From the NCBI GenBank assembly GCA_036393295.1, contig DASWHF010000052.1, positions 1 through 13,387 on the forward strand: 13,387 nt of DNA. Direction: 5' to 3'. Below are positions 6,399 to 13,362 of the stretch, piece after piece. Below the pieces are notes generated by a model that was not told the origin of the DNA, searched no databases, and worked only from the letters and a program-made list of their open reading frames with translations. The stretch is from DASWHF01 sp036393295 (GTDB lineage: Bacteria > Pseudomonadota > Gammaproteobacteria > Acidiferrobacterales > UBA6901). The position numbers and the translations under genes were made by a program. Position 1 is the stretch's first letter; the number at the start of each line of letters is the position of its first letter.

Positions 6399-7585
6399 GG
6401 CCGGCGCCCGCGGCCCAGCAGGCCGATGATGCCGCGCGGCAGGAACAGCGTGACCAGGATGAACAACGCGCCCAGGAAATACAGCCAGAACTCCGCGAAC
6501 GACACGGTCAGCCAGCTCTTGGCCGCGTTCACCGCGCCCGCGCCGATCAGCGGCCCGACCAGGGTGCCGCGGCCGCCGATCGCGGTCCAGATGGCGATCT
6601 CGATGGACGCGGCCGGCGACATCTCGCTCGGGTTGATGATCCCGACCTGCGGCACGTAGAGCGCGCCGGCGACGCCGGCCAGCACCGCCGACAGCGTCCA
6701 CACGAACAGCTTGTAGTCGCGGGTCTTGTACCCCGAGAACATCGCGCGGCTCTCGGCGTCGCGGATCGCCGCCAGCACCCGGCCGAGCTTGGAGGTCACC
6801 AGCCAGCGGCAACCGACCAGCATCAGCACCAGGAAGCCCGCGGTCACCATGAACAGCGCGGTCTTGGTCGAGGCTTCCGCGAGCGGGTAGCCGAGGATGC
6901 GCTTGAAGTCGGTGAAGCCGTTGTTGCCGCCGAAGCCGGTGTCGTTGCGGAAGAACAGCAGCATGAAGGCGAAGGTCAGCGCCTGGGTGATGATGGCGAA
7001 GTACACGCCCTTGATGCGCGAGCGGAACGCGAACCAGCCGAATACGAAGGCCAGCAGCCCCGGCACCAGCAGGATCTTCAGCAGCGCCAGCGCGAAGTAC
7101 TCCGAGCCGGCCCAGTACCAGGGGAATTCCTTCCAGTCGAGGAACACCATGTAGTCCGGGAGGTGGCTGCCGTACTGGCCCTCGGTGCCGATCCCGCGCA
7201 TCAGGTACATGCCCATGGAATAGCCGCCGAGCGCGAAGAACAGGCCGTGGCCGAGCGACAGGATGCCGGCGTAACCCCAGATCAGGTCCATGGCCAGCGC
7301 CAGCATGGCATAGCACATGATCTTGCCGATCAGCAGCACGTAATAGTCCGACAGGTGGAGGACATGCTCCGGCGGCAGCAGGCGCGACAGCGGCACCGCG
7401 ATCAGCGCCGCGGCGGCGAAGCCACCGAGGATCAGCCAGCCGCGCGGGCCGAACAGTCGGCCCAGGGGTGTCGGGAGCGAAGCGGAGTCGGGCATCATAT
7501 TACGCCAAGACGAACGCAGCGAAGCGAAGTAGGGCTTCGATTTCATATGCCAAGACGAACGCAGCGAAGCGAAGTAGGGCTTCAT
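6395..7585 (-). CDS. urtC: Urea ABC transporter permease UrtC
   Basis: This LivM-like inner-membrane permease pairs with UrtB to form the urea channel. The hydrophobic protein has several membrane helices, the family motif SLGHGLFFALGGY (110-122), a GVYFAIITQALTFAF helix and the ATPase-coupling loop with AAIRDAESRAMFSGY. The start is ambiguous. ATG7585 has GAGGG seven bases upstream and sits four bases past the urtB stop, giving 396 residues, but the first 29 are encoded by a tandem repeat (KPYFASLRSSW twice). In-frame ATGs at 7546 and 7498/7495 have no visible ribosome binding site; the last would give about 367 residues, closer to the usual family length. I annotate 7585 on the ribosome binding site and operon coupling. 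The gene overlaps urtD by 4 bp. Confidence 0.9.
   Translation of the reverse strand: MKPYFASLRSSWHMKSKPYFASLRSSWRNMMPDSASLPTPLGRLFGPRGWLILGGFAAAALIAVPLSRLLPPEHVLHLSDYYVLLIGKIMCYAMLALAMDLIWGYAGILSLGHGLFFALGGYSMGMYLMRGIGTEGQYGSHLPDYMVFLDWKEFPWYWAGSEYFALALLKILLVPGLLAFVFGWFAFRSRIKGVYFAIITQALTFAFMLLFFRNDTGFGGNNGFTDFKRILGYPLAEASTKTALFMVTAGFLVLMLVGCRWLVTSKLGRVLAAIRDAESRAMFSGYKTRDYKLFVWTLSAVLAGVAGALYVPQVGIINPSEMSPAASIEIAIWTAIGGRGTLVGPLIGAGAVNAAKSWLTVSFAEFWLYFLGALFILVTLFLPRGIIGLLGRGRRP
7504..7583. repeat. Tandem direct repeat at the urtB-urtC junction
   Basis: Two identical 35-bp copies lie at 7504-7538 and 7549-7583, offset by 45 bp (15 codons). Each begins GCCAAGACGAACGCAGCG and ends AGTAGGGCTTC on the plus strand. 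A more diverged third unit seems to run left from 7498, where the minus strand reads CCCGACTCCGCTTCGCT against CCCTACTTCGCTTCGCT in the copies. Each unit begins on the minus strand with an in-frame ATG. The two copies encode the same peptide in UrtC, KPYFASLRSSW. The identity of the copies suggests a recent duplication. Confidence 0.9.
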
Positions 7586-7588
7586 TAG

Positions 7589-9199
7589 TCAGCCCTCGGC
7601 GCTGCGGCCCTTGAGGGCGAACAGACCCTGCGGGCGCTTTTGGATGAACAGGATGATGAACACCAGCACCAGGATCTTGCCCAGCACCGCGCCGGTATGG
7701 GGTTCGAGCAGCTTGTTGACCTCGCCGAGGCCAATGGCGGCGATGACCGTGCCGGCCAGCTGCCCCACACCGCCCAGCACCACCACCATGAACGAATCGA
7801 CGATATAGCTCTGGCCGAGATCCGGGCCGACGTTGCCGATCTGCGACAGCGCGACACCGCCCAGGCCCGCGATACCGCTGCCCAGGCCGAAGGTCATCCA
7901 GTCGACGCGCGGCGTCGGCACGCCCAGGCAGTCGGCCATGGTCCGGTTCTGGGTGACGGCGCGCACGTTGAGCCCGAGGCGCGTGCGGTTGAGCAGCGCC
8001 CACACCGCCAGCACCACGAGCGCGGCGAAGGCGATGATCGCCATGCGGTTGAACGGCAGCACCACGTCGCCGCCGATCGCCATCCCGCCCGACAGCCAGG
8101 CCGGATTAACGACCTCGACGTTCTGCGCGCCGAAGATCGTGCGCGTGAGCTGGATCAGGATCAGGCTGATGCCCCAGGTGGCCAGCAGCGTCTCGAGCGG
8201 CCGGCCGTAGAGATGGCGGATCACGCCGCGCTCGAGCGCCACGCCGACCAGCGCCGACACCAGGAAGGCCGCCGGGATGGCGGCCAGCACATAGGAGTCG
8301 AAGACTCCCGGCAGATGGACGCGGAACAGGTTCTGCACCACGAAGGTCGTGTAGGCGCCGATCATGATGAGCTCGCCATGCGCCATGTTGATGATGCCCA
8401 TGAGACCGAAGGTGATGGCCAGCCCGAGCGCGGCGAGCAGCAGCACGCTGCCCAATGACAGGCCGCTGAACAGGTTGCCGAGCAGGCGCGGGATCATCAG
8501 GCGGCTGTCAACCTCCGCCAGCGACTTCTGCGCGGCGGCGCGCACCGCGGCGTCCGGCTCGACGAAGCCGCCGCCGGGCTGCGTCTCGAGCAGCGCCAGC
8601 AGCAGTTGCCGGGTGGCCGGCCGGTCGCTCTCGCCGAGCGCCACCGCCGCCGCGCGGCGTGCCGCCGCATCGGGGTTCTTGATGTCGAGACTGGCGCGCG
8701 CCAGCGTCAGCAGCGCCCTGACCGCCGGGTCGCGCTCGCGTTCAAGTGCCTGCGTGAGCAGCGGCAGCATCTCCTCGTCGGCACTGGCGGCGAGCTCGGC
8801 GGCGGCCGCCAGCCGCGTGTCGCGCGCCGGCGCGGCCAGGCGCAGCGCGGCCAGCGCCGTGTCGACGGCGCTGCGCACGCGATTGTTGACCATCACCGCT
8901 TCGACCTGTTCGGACGCCACCCCGACCGCCGCGCCGGTCAGCGCGTCGCTGACCGCGCCATCCAGCACGACGACCACCCGGTCGTCGACGACGCCGAGCA
9001 CGCCGTCCTGCAGCGCCTTGAGCAGCGGGATCGCCGCCACATCGCCCTCGGCCGCGAGCCGGTTGACCGCCGCGACCATGGCCTCGTAGTCGTCAGCGGC
9101 GAGCTGCCGGACGGCGACCGCATCGAGCGCCGGTGCCGCCGGCGCCACGACGATCAGCGCCAGCAGGCACAACAGTCTGGACCAGGCGTTACGGTTCAT
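7589..9199 (-). CDS. urtB: Urea ABC transporter permease UrtB with periplasmic N-terminal domain
   Basis: The 536-residue protein has two parts. Residues 1-25 look like a signal peptide (CLLALIVVAPAAPA), and about 30-235 form an Ala/Leu-rich helical region with HEAT-like repeats, expected in the periplasm. From about 238 it is a LivH-like permease with family motifs INMAHGELIMIGAY (270-283), GRPLETLLATWGISLILIQ (332-350) and the coupling loop NVRAVTQNRTMADCLGV (411-427). Long UrtB proteins with this extension are common in proteobacteria; the extension's role is unknown. ATG9199 is preferred because an upstream TTG (9229) would put extra residues before a good signal peptide. No strong ribosome binding site is visible. 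It is separated from urtA by about 330 bp containing a MITE-like element and joined to urtC by 4 bp. Confidence 0.93.
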   Translation of the reverse strand: MNRNAWSRLLCLLALIVVAPAAPALDAVAVRQLAADDYEAMVAAVNRLAAEGDVAAIPLLKALQDGVLGVVDDRVVVVLDGAVSDALTGAAVGVASEQVEAVMVNNRVRSAVDTALAALRLAAPARDTRLAAAAELAASADEEMLPLLTQALERERDPAVRALLTLARASLDIKNPDAAARRAAAVALGESDRPATRQLLLALLETQPGGGFVEPDAAVRAAAQKSLAEVDSRLMIPRLLGNLFSGLSLGSVLLLAALGLAITFGLMGIINMAHGELIMIGAYTTFVVQNLFRVHLPGVFDSYVLAAIPAAFLVSALVGVALERGVIRHLYGRPLETLLATWGISLILIQLTRTIFGAQNVEVVNPAWLSGGMAIGGDVVLPFNRMAIIAFAALVVLAVWALLNRTRLGLNVRAVTQNRTMADCLGVPTPRVDWMTFGLGSGIAGLGGVALSQIGNVGPDLGQSYIVDSFMVVVLGGVGQLAGTVIAAIGLGEVNKLLEPHTGAVLGKILVLVFIILFIQKRPQGLFALKGRSAEG

Positions 9200-9257
9200 G
9201 GCACGGAATCGGCAGGCAACCCAACGCAACGCTGCGCCGAAACGAGGAAATCGCTAA

Positions 9258-9377
9258 GAGCGCCTAACAAAATGAGAAACGGGTGTAGGGTGCGTCCCAC
9301 GCACCGCTCAATATTTCGGTGCGCAGGGCGCACCCTACGGTTCGGCGTTGAATGCGAGGTCATTTTGTTAGGCACTC
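9258..9377. mobile_element. MITE-like inverted-repeat element between urtA and urtB
   Basis: The ends GAGCGCCTAACAAAATGA (9258-9275) and TCATTTTGTTAGGCACTC (9360-9377) are inverted repeats matching at 17 of 18 positions, 14 of them in an unbroken run. Inside, GTAGGGTGCG (9285-9294) pairs with CGCACCCTAC (9329-9338), and CGCACCG (9300-9306) pairs with CGGTGCG (9317-9323) around a 10-nt loop, giving a nearly continuous stem of about 20 bp. There is no open reading frame of interest and no transposase. No convincing target-site duplication was seen. The GTAGGGTGCG/CGCACCCTAC core resembles hairpins scattered in many proteobacterial intergenic regions. In the urt transcript it would form a large hairpin before urtB. 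Confidence 0.75.
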
Positions 9378-9467
9378 CAAGGAGTAGTGCGGAACACCCC
9401 ATATCTGTCTCCCGTTGCGCCCTGGCGTTGAGTTACTTTGCTATGTACGAACGATTACCACGAATGA

Positions 9468-9509
9468 GTGCGGCGCCGCGCGGCGCCACGAGTCGGCCAT
9501 CCCTGGCCG
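9468..9509 (-). other. Two hairpins just downstream of urtA
   Basis: On the urtA transcript, CGGCCA/TGGCCG (9494-9499 with 9504-9509, 4-nt loop) and GGCGCC/GGCGCC (9472-9477 with 9482-9487, 4-nt loop) can fold 22-60 bases past the stop codon. Neither is followed by a U run, so they are poor intrinsic terminators. Such structures after a binding-protein gene often protect the 3' end of its message, which would let UrtA be made in excess over the membrane subunits. That role is inferred. Confidence 0.45.
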
Positions 9510-9530
9510 TCATGCTCGCAACGGAGACGG

Positions 9531-10802
9531 TTACTTCTTCTCCGGCTCGTCCTTCTTCTTGTCGTTGCCTGGAATATACGGGCTCCACGGCTTGGCCTTG
9601 ACCGGGCCTGGGGTCTTCCACACGACATTGAACTGGCCGTCGGCCTGGACTTCACCGATGAACACCGGCTTGTGCAGGTGGTGGTTCTTCTCGTCCATCT
9701 TGGCGACGAAACCGGACGGCGCCTTGAAGGTCTGGCCGGCCATGGCCGCGATCACCTTGTCGGTGTCGGTGCTCTGGGCCTTCTCGACCGCCTGTTTCCA
9801 CATGTGGATGCCGATATAGGTGGCCTCCATCGGATCATTGGTCAGCGGCTTGTCCTTGTGGCCGGCGAGGCCCTTGGCCTTGGCGTAGGCCGCCCACTTC
9901 TTCTTGAACTCCTCGTTGGTCGGGTTCTTGACCGACATGAAGTAGTTCCAGGCGGCGAGGTGACCGACCAGCGGCTTGGTGTCGACGCCGCGCAGCTCCT
10001 CTTCGCCGACCGAGAATGCCACCACCGGGACATCTTTCGCCTTCAGGCCCTGGTTGCCGAGCTCCTTGTAGAACGGCACGTTCGAGTCGCCGTTGATGGT
10101 CGAGACCACCGCGGTCTTGCCGCCGGCCGAGAACTTCTTGATGTTGGCGACGATGGTCTGGTAATCGCTGTGACCGAACGGCGTGTACACCTCCTCGATG
10201 TCCTTCTCGGCCACGCCCTTCGACTTCAGGAAGGCGCGCAGGATCTTGTTGGTGGTGCGCGGGTAGACGTAGTCGGTGCCGAGCAGGAACCAGCGCTTGG
10301 CCCCGCCGCCGTCCTTGCTCATCAGGTACTCGACCGCCGGGATCGCCTGCTGGTTGGGCGCGGCACCGGTGTAGAACACGTTCTTCGACAGCTCCTCGCC
10401 CTCGTACTGCACCGGGTAGAACAGGAGACCGTTCAGCTCCTCGAACACCGGCAGCACGCTCTTGCGCGACACCGAGGTCCAGCAGCCGAACACCACCGGG
10501 GTCTTGTCCTGGGTGATGAGCTGGCGCGCCTTCTCGGCGAACAGCGGCCAGTTCGAGGCCGGGTCGACCACCACCGGTTCGAGCTTCCTGCCCAGCACGC
10601 CGCCACCGGCGTTGATCTCGTCGATGGTCATGAGCGCGACGTCCTTCAGCACGGTCTCGCTGATGGCCATGGTTCCGGACAGCGAGTGCAGGACGCCGAC
10701 CTTGATCGGGTCGGCGGCGTGAGCGCTGCCGACACCGACGCCGGCCAGCAGTGCCAGGGCGCCGAGCCAGACTCGCCGCGACAGGGGGGAATGGGTTTTC
10801 AT
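9531..10802 (-). CDS. urtA: Urea ABC transporter substrate-binding protein UrtA
   Basis: This periplasmic receptor captures urea and delivers it to UrtBC. The 423-residue product has a signal peptide with cleavage expected after Ala29 (VGSAHA then ADPIKVG). SRRVWLG at 8-14 resembles a twin-arginine motif, although Trp replaces the usual Phe, so Tat export is possible. The mature part begins as a type I periplasmic-binding fold, with VGVLHSLSGTMAISE, INAGGGVLGRKLEPVVVDPAS and VFGCWTSVSRKSVLPVFEE, a pattern typical of UrtA and the related amide receptor FmdD; adjacent urease genes favour urea. The tail is Lys-rich (NDKKKDEPEKK). GGAGG lies 10 bases before ATG10802. A 97-bp gap with a hairpin separates it from the porin gene, and about 330 bp with a MITE-like element from urtB. 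Confidence 0.95.
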   Translation of the reverse strand: MKTHSPLSRRVWLGALALLAGVGVGSAHAADPIKVGVLHSLSGTMAISETVLKDVALMTIDEINAGGGVLGRKLEPVVVDPASNWPLFAEKARQLITQDKTPVVFGCWTSVSRKSVLPVFEELNGLLFYPVQYEGEELSKNVFYTGAAPNQQAIPAVEYLMSKDGGGAKRWFLLGTDYVYPRTTNKILRAFLKSKGVAEKDIEEVYTPFGHSDYQTIVANIKKFSAGGKTAVVSTINGDSNVPFYKELGNQGLKAKDVPVVAFSVGEEELRGVDTKPLVGHLAAWNYFMSVKNPTNEEFKKKWAAYAKAKGLAGHKDKPLTNDPMEATYIGIHMWKQAVEKAQSTDTDKVIAAMAGQTFKAPSGFVAKMDEKNHHLHKPVFIGEVQADGQFNVVWKTPGPVKAKPWSPYIPGNDKKKDEPEKK

Positions 10803-10858
10803 GGTGAGGCTGCCTCCGGATGATGATGCTGGCCCAGGGGTGGGCCGTGGCGGAATCG

Positions 10859-10882
10859 GGCGGCCGACAGGTGCCGGCCGCC
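10859..10882 (-). other. Strong hairpin between porin gene and urtA
   Basis: GGCGGCCG (10859-10866) and CGGCCGCC (10875-10882) form a perfect 8-bp GC-rich stem with an 8-nt loop; ATCG/CGAT flanks can lengthen it around a single bulge. On the minus strand it lies 17 bases past the porin stop and is not followed by a U run. It may cause partial termination or protect the upstream message; full termination is unlikely because no other promoter for urtA was recognised in the 97-bp gap. Confidence 0.5.
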
Positions 10883-10899
10883 GATGCCGCGTCGGTTTT

Positions 10900-11670
10900 T
10901 CAGAACGTGGTGCTCAGGCCCAGCACGACGGTGTCGCGCTGCTCGATGCCGGAGCGGTTCTTGCCGCCGATGACGTAGGTGATGCTCATGTCGGCGCCGG
11001 TCGCGCCGAGCGGATGCGACAGCGACAGGTTGAGGTGCCGGAAGGCCGAGTTCTCGGTGGTCGTGCCCGGCGCGATCAGGTTGGGCTCGGCGGCCGAACC
11101 CGGGTCGGTATCGTCGTAGGTGTAATAGCCGAGCGAGGCGCCGAAGGTGAAGTCCTTGGGCAGCTTCTGCTCGAAGTCGGCGGTCCAGTAGATGTCGCCC
11201 TTGTTGCCCCAGGCGACATCCTCGGTCAGATACTTCATGCCGAGCGTGACCGGACCGATGCCGGCGCTGGCTACTGCCTCGAAGGTGTTGGAGTCGTCGA
11301 TATCGAGATAGACGTAGTAGATCGCCCCGAAGCTCAGGTTCACCGGGCCGGCGCTGAACGAATATCCGCCGTAGACGTCGTTCTCGAAACCGGTCGGGGT
11401 CGCCGCCGTACCGCTGGCATAGCTCAGGTTCGAACCCCAGTAGCCGAGATAGACACCGCTCGAGTGCGTCCAGTCGATGCCGCCCTGCACTGCGGTGTTG
11501 TCGTTTTCGGCGGGCGTGTTGGTGATGCCGCGCAGCACGTACTTCGAGTAAATCCCGAGATTCCCGGTGATCTCCGCCTGTGCGGCCAGCGGCGCCGCCA
11601 GGCTCGCCAGCGCGACGCCGGTCGCCAGGGACAGGGCGCGGAACGTCATTGGGTTGTTGTGCGACTTCAT
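10900..11670 (-). CDS. TorF-family putative outer-membrane porin
   Basis: The 256-residue protein has a signal peptide (cleavage expected after Ala32, AAQA then EITGN). It then has alternating aromatic/polar beta strands and a C-terminal Phe (VVLGLSTTF), the signature recognised by the outer-membrane assembly machinery. The first mature strand, GNLGIYSKYVLRGITNT, is characteristic of the TorF/Gcw_chp family (TIGR02001-like). It is the first gene after a sigma54 promoter and is followed by urtA, so I infer a nitrogen-regulated pore that lets urea or related solutes into the periplasm. The family has no confirmed substrate. ATG11670 is preceded by AAGGAG about 6 bases upstream, and a second in-frame ATG follows at 11649. 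The barrel assignment is strong; the substrate is a guess. Confidence 0.88.
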   Translation of the reverse strand: MKSHNNPMTFRALSLATGVALASLAAPLAAQAEITGNLGIYSKYVLRGITNTPAENDNTAVQGGIDWTHSSGVYLGYWGSNLSYASGTAATPTGFENDVYGGYSFSAGPVNLSFGAIYYVYLDIDDSNTFEAVASAGIGPVTLGMKYLTEDVAWGNKGDIYWTADFEQKLPKDFTFGASLGYYTYDDTDPGSAAEPNLIAPGTTTENSAFRHLNLSLSHPLGATGADMSITYVIGGKNRSGIEQRDTVVLGLSTTF

Positions 11671-11836
11671 TTCAGTCTCCTTCGTCTATAGAGTTGAAAA
11701 TCGTTGGGCCACGGGCGCACGACGCGCCGCGCCGACTTCTCCCTCCGGTGCAACGGCAAAAACGGGCTGCCCGGTCTCGGCCTTCCCTTGGCTGGCGCTT
11801 CGTTCAGTCCTGTTGCGCGTTCCCTGTCGGCGCTAA

Positions 11837-11852
11837 AGCAATCGCCGTGCCA
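11837..11852 (-). promoter_or_regulatory. Consensus sigma54 promoter of porin-urtABCDE
   Basis: The minus strand reads TGGCACGGCGATTGCT, a perfect match to TGGCACR-N4-TTGCW. GG (11851-11850) and GC (11839-11838) are 10 bp apart. Transcription should start near 11826, leaving a leader of about 155 nt before the porin ATG. Upstream is an AT-rich stretch (11853-11890) with a possible but imperfect IHF site. The region 11671-12018 (348 bp between the porin gene and ureG) holds only regulatory sites; no gene was found in it. Confidence 0.9.
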
Positions 11853-11890
11853 CATGAAATTTCAGTTACAAAACACGTGATTAGTGAGAA

Positions 11891-11918
11891 GTTGCGCGAA
11901 ACGCAACTATGGTTGCGC
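11891..11918. promoter_or_regulatory. Palindromic candidate operator with a third half-site
   Basis: GTTGCG (11891-11896) and CGCAAC (11902-11907) form a perfect 6-bp palindrome with a 5-nt spacer, 17 bp in total. A second GTTGCGC begins at 11912, 21 bp (two helical turns) from the first. The palindrome centre is about 73 bp upstream of the expected sigma54 start. It does not match the NtrC consensus, so it may be an operator for another regulator. An overlapping inverted repeat, TGCGC-N6-GCGCA (11914-11929), could be a poor NtrC-like site. Confidence 0.4.
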
Positions 11919-11946
11919 ACCACCGCGCACCGGCCGGAAGCACGCT

Positions 11947-11963
11947 TGAACCATGATGGTGCA
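11947..11963. promoter_or_regulatory. NtrC binding site (enhancer) for porin-urt
   Basis: On the minus strand the sequence is TGCACCATCATGGTTCA. This matches the NtrC palindrome TGCACC-N5-GGTGCA at all but one defined position. Its centre lies about 129 bp upstream of the predicted sigma54 start, a typical enhancer distance. It lies 56-72 bp past the ureG stop, so it is not within a coding region. Confidence 0.75.
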
Positions 11964-12018
11964 CTGCCGGGGCATCGATGGGTGTGCGCCGGAGAGACTC
12001 GGAACAAGCCCCGGATCG

Positions 12019-12654
<636 letters not shown>

Positions 12655-12675
12655 GCTTTCACTTCCTCTTGAGAT

Positions 12676-13362
12676 TCAGGAACGGAATAAACGGGTGTAC
12701 TGGGTTTCATGCCGGGCGCTGCCGATCGCCAGGCGCGGCGCCAGCACGCCGATTTCGTCGTCAGTCAACGCCAGGCCGTGTTCCGCGGCCGCCGGTAACT
12801 GCCAGATGAGCGTTGAAAGCATCCGTTGGCCGGCGGCCTGTCCGAGCGGCACCAGCTTCATGGCCGCCGCCACCTGGTTCTCGCACCACGCCCACAGATA
12901 TCCGAGCGCGGTTTCCGGCAGCGGCACGCGGTAGTGCACGCCGGCCAGCGCGAACAGCGTCGGGAAACCGGCGTATTCGATTTCTTTCCAATCCCGCGCC
13001 GCCTCGATACCGAGCTGTGCCAGCAGTACCGCGAGCGACTCGCCCAGCTGGCGCGCCTCGGCCTGCAACTCGCCCGACTCGCGCGCCGCGTCGAGATAGC
13101 GGCTCCAGTGGTGCGCCTGCGCGAGGTCGTCGCTCGTCCAGGCGCGATACAGGCGTGCCAGCACCGGCACCTCGAGCCGCGCCGGACCCTGACCGAGCAC
13201 GCCGCCGATCCAGTCCGCTGCGCTGGCCTCGTCATGTACCCAGCCGGATTCCACCGCCCATTCCAGGCCCTGCGAATAGGCGTAGGCTCCGACCGGCAGC
13301 ATCGGGCTCGCCAGTTGCAACAGGCGCAGCAGGCCGGGATGGGTAAGGCGATCAGTGCCCAT
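12676..13362 (-). CDS. ureF: Urease accessory protein UreF
   Basis: This cytoplasmic all-helical partner bridges UreD and UreG and gates GTP hydrolysis during urease nickel loading. The 228-residue product has the diagnostic N-terminal block LLRLLQLASPMLPVGAYAYS (about 11-30) followed by QGLE, the central DWKEIEYAGFPTLFALAG and a C-terminal HETQYTRLFRS typical of the family. ATG13362 is preferred because it begins just before the conserved block; a GTG at 13380 in the same frame would add six residues but lies deeper in the upstream gene. ATG13362 overlaps the end of the presumed ureE by 11 bp (ATGGGCACTGA), which suggests translational coupling and explains the lack of a separate ribosome binding site. 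Confidence 0.95.
   Translation of the reverse strand: MGTDRLTHPGLLRLLQLASPMLPVGAYAYSQGLEWAVESGWVHDEASAADWIGGVLGQGPARLEVPVLARLYRAWTSDDLAQAHHWSRYLDAARESGELQAEARQLGESLAVLLAQLGIEAARDWKEIEYAGFPTLFALAGVHYRVPLPETALGYLWAWCENQVAAAMKLVPLGQAAGQRMLSTLIWQLPAAAEHGLALTDDEIGVLAPRLAIGSARHETQYTRLFRS

Noticed and set aside
6399..7316. Upstream in-frame extension of urtD
   Set aside because: The extension reads urtC in a different frame and gives Arg/Gly/Ala-rich nonsense. The ATG at 6398 gives a normal UrtD and an ATGA overlap with urtC.
7504..7583. CRISPR array
   Set aside because: There are only two 35-bp identical units with a 10-bp gap, inside an operon and in a coding frame; no spacers of useful length and no cas genes.
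9200..9229. TTG start for urtB at 9229
   Set aside because: It would add ten residues before a good signal peptide; the ATG at 9199 is a better codon and fits the family.
9468..10823. Plus-strand open frame of 451 codons opposite urtA
   Set aside because: It is an antisense shadow; UrtA on the other strand has a signal peptide, a ribosome binding site and family motifs.
11870..11882. IHF site between the urt promoter and enhancer
   Set aside because: The minus strand has AATCACGTGTTTT, with more than one mismatch to WATCAA-N4-TTR. The location is right but the match is too weak for a separate call.
11968..12014. Intrinsic terminator after ureG
   Set aside because: The CCGGGGC/GCCCCGG arms are separated by 33 bases and no U run follows on the minus strand, so it was not called as a terminator.
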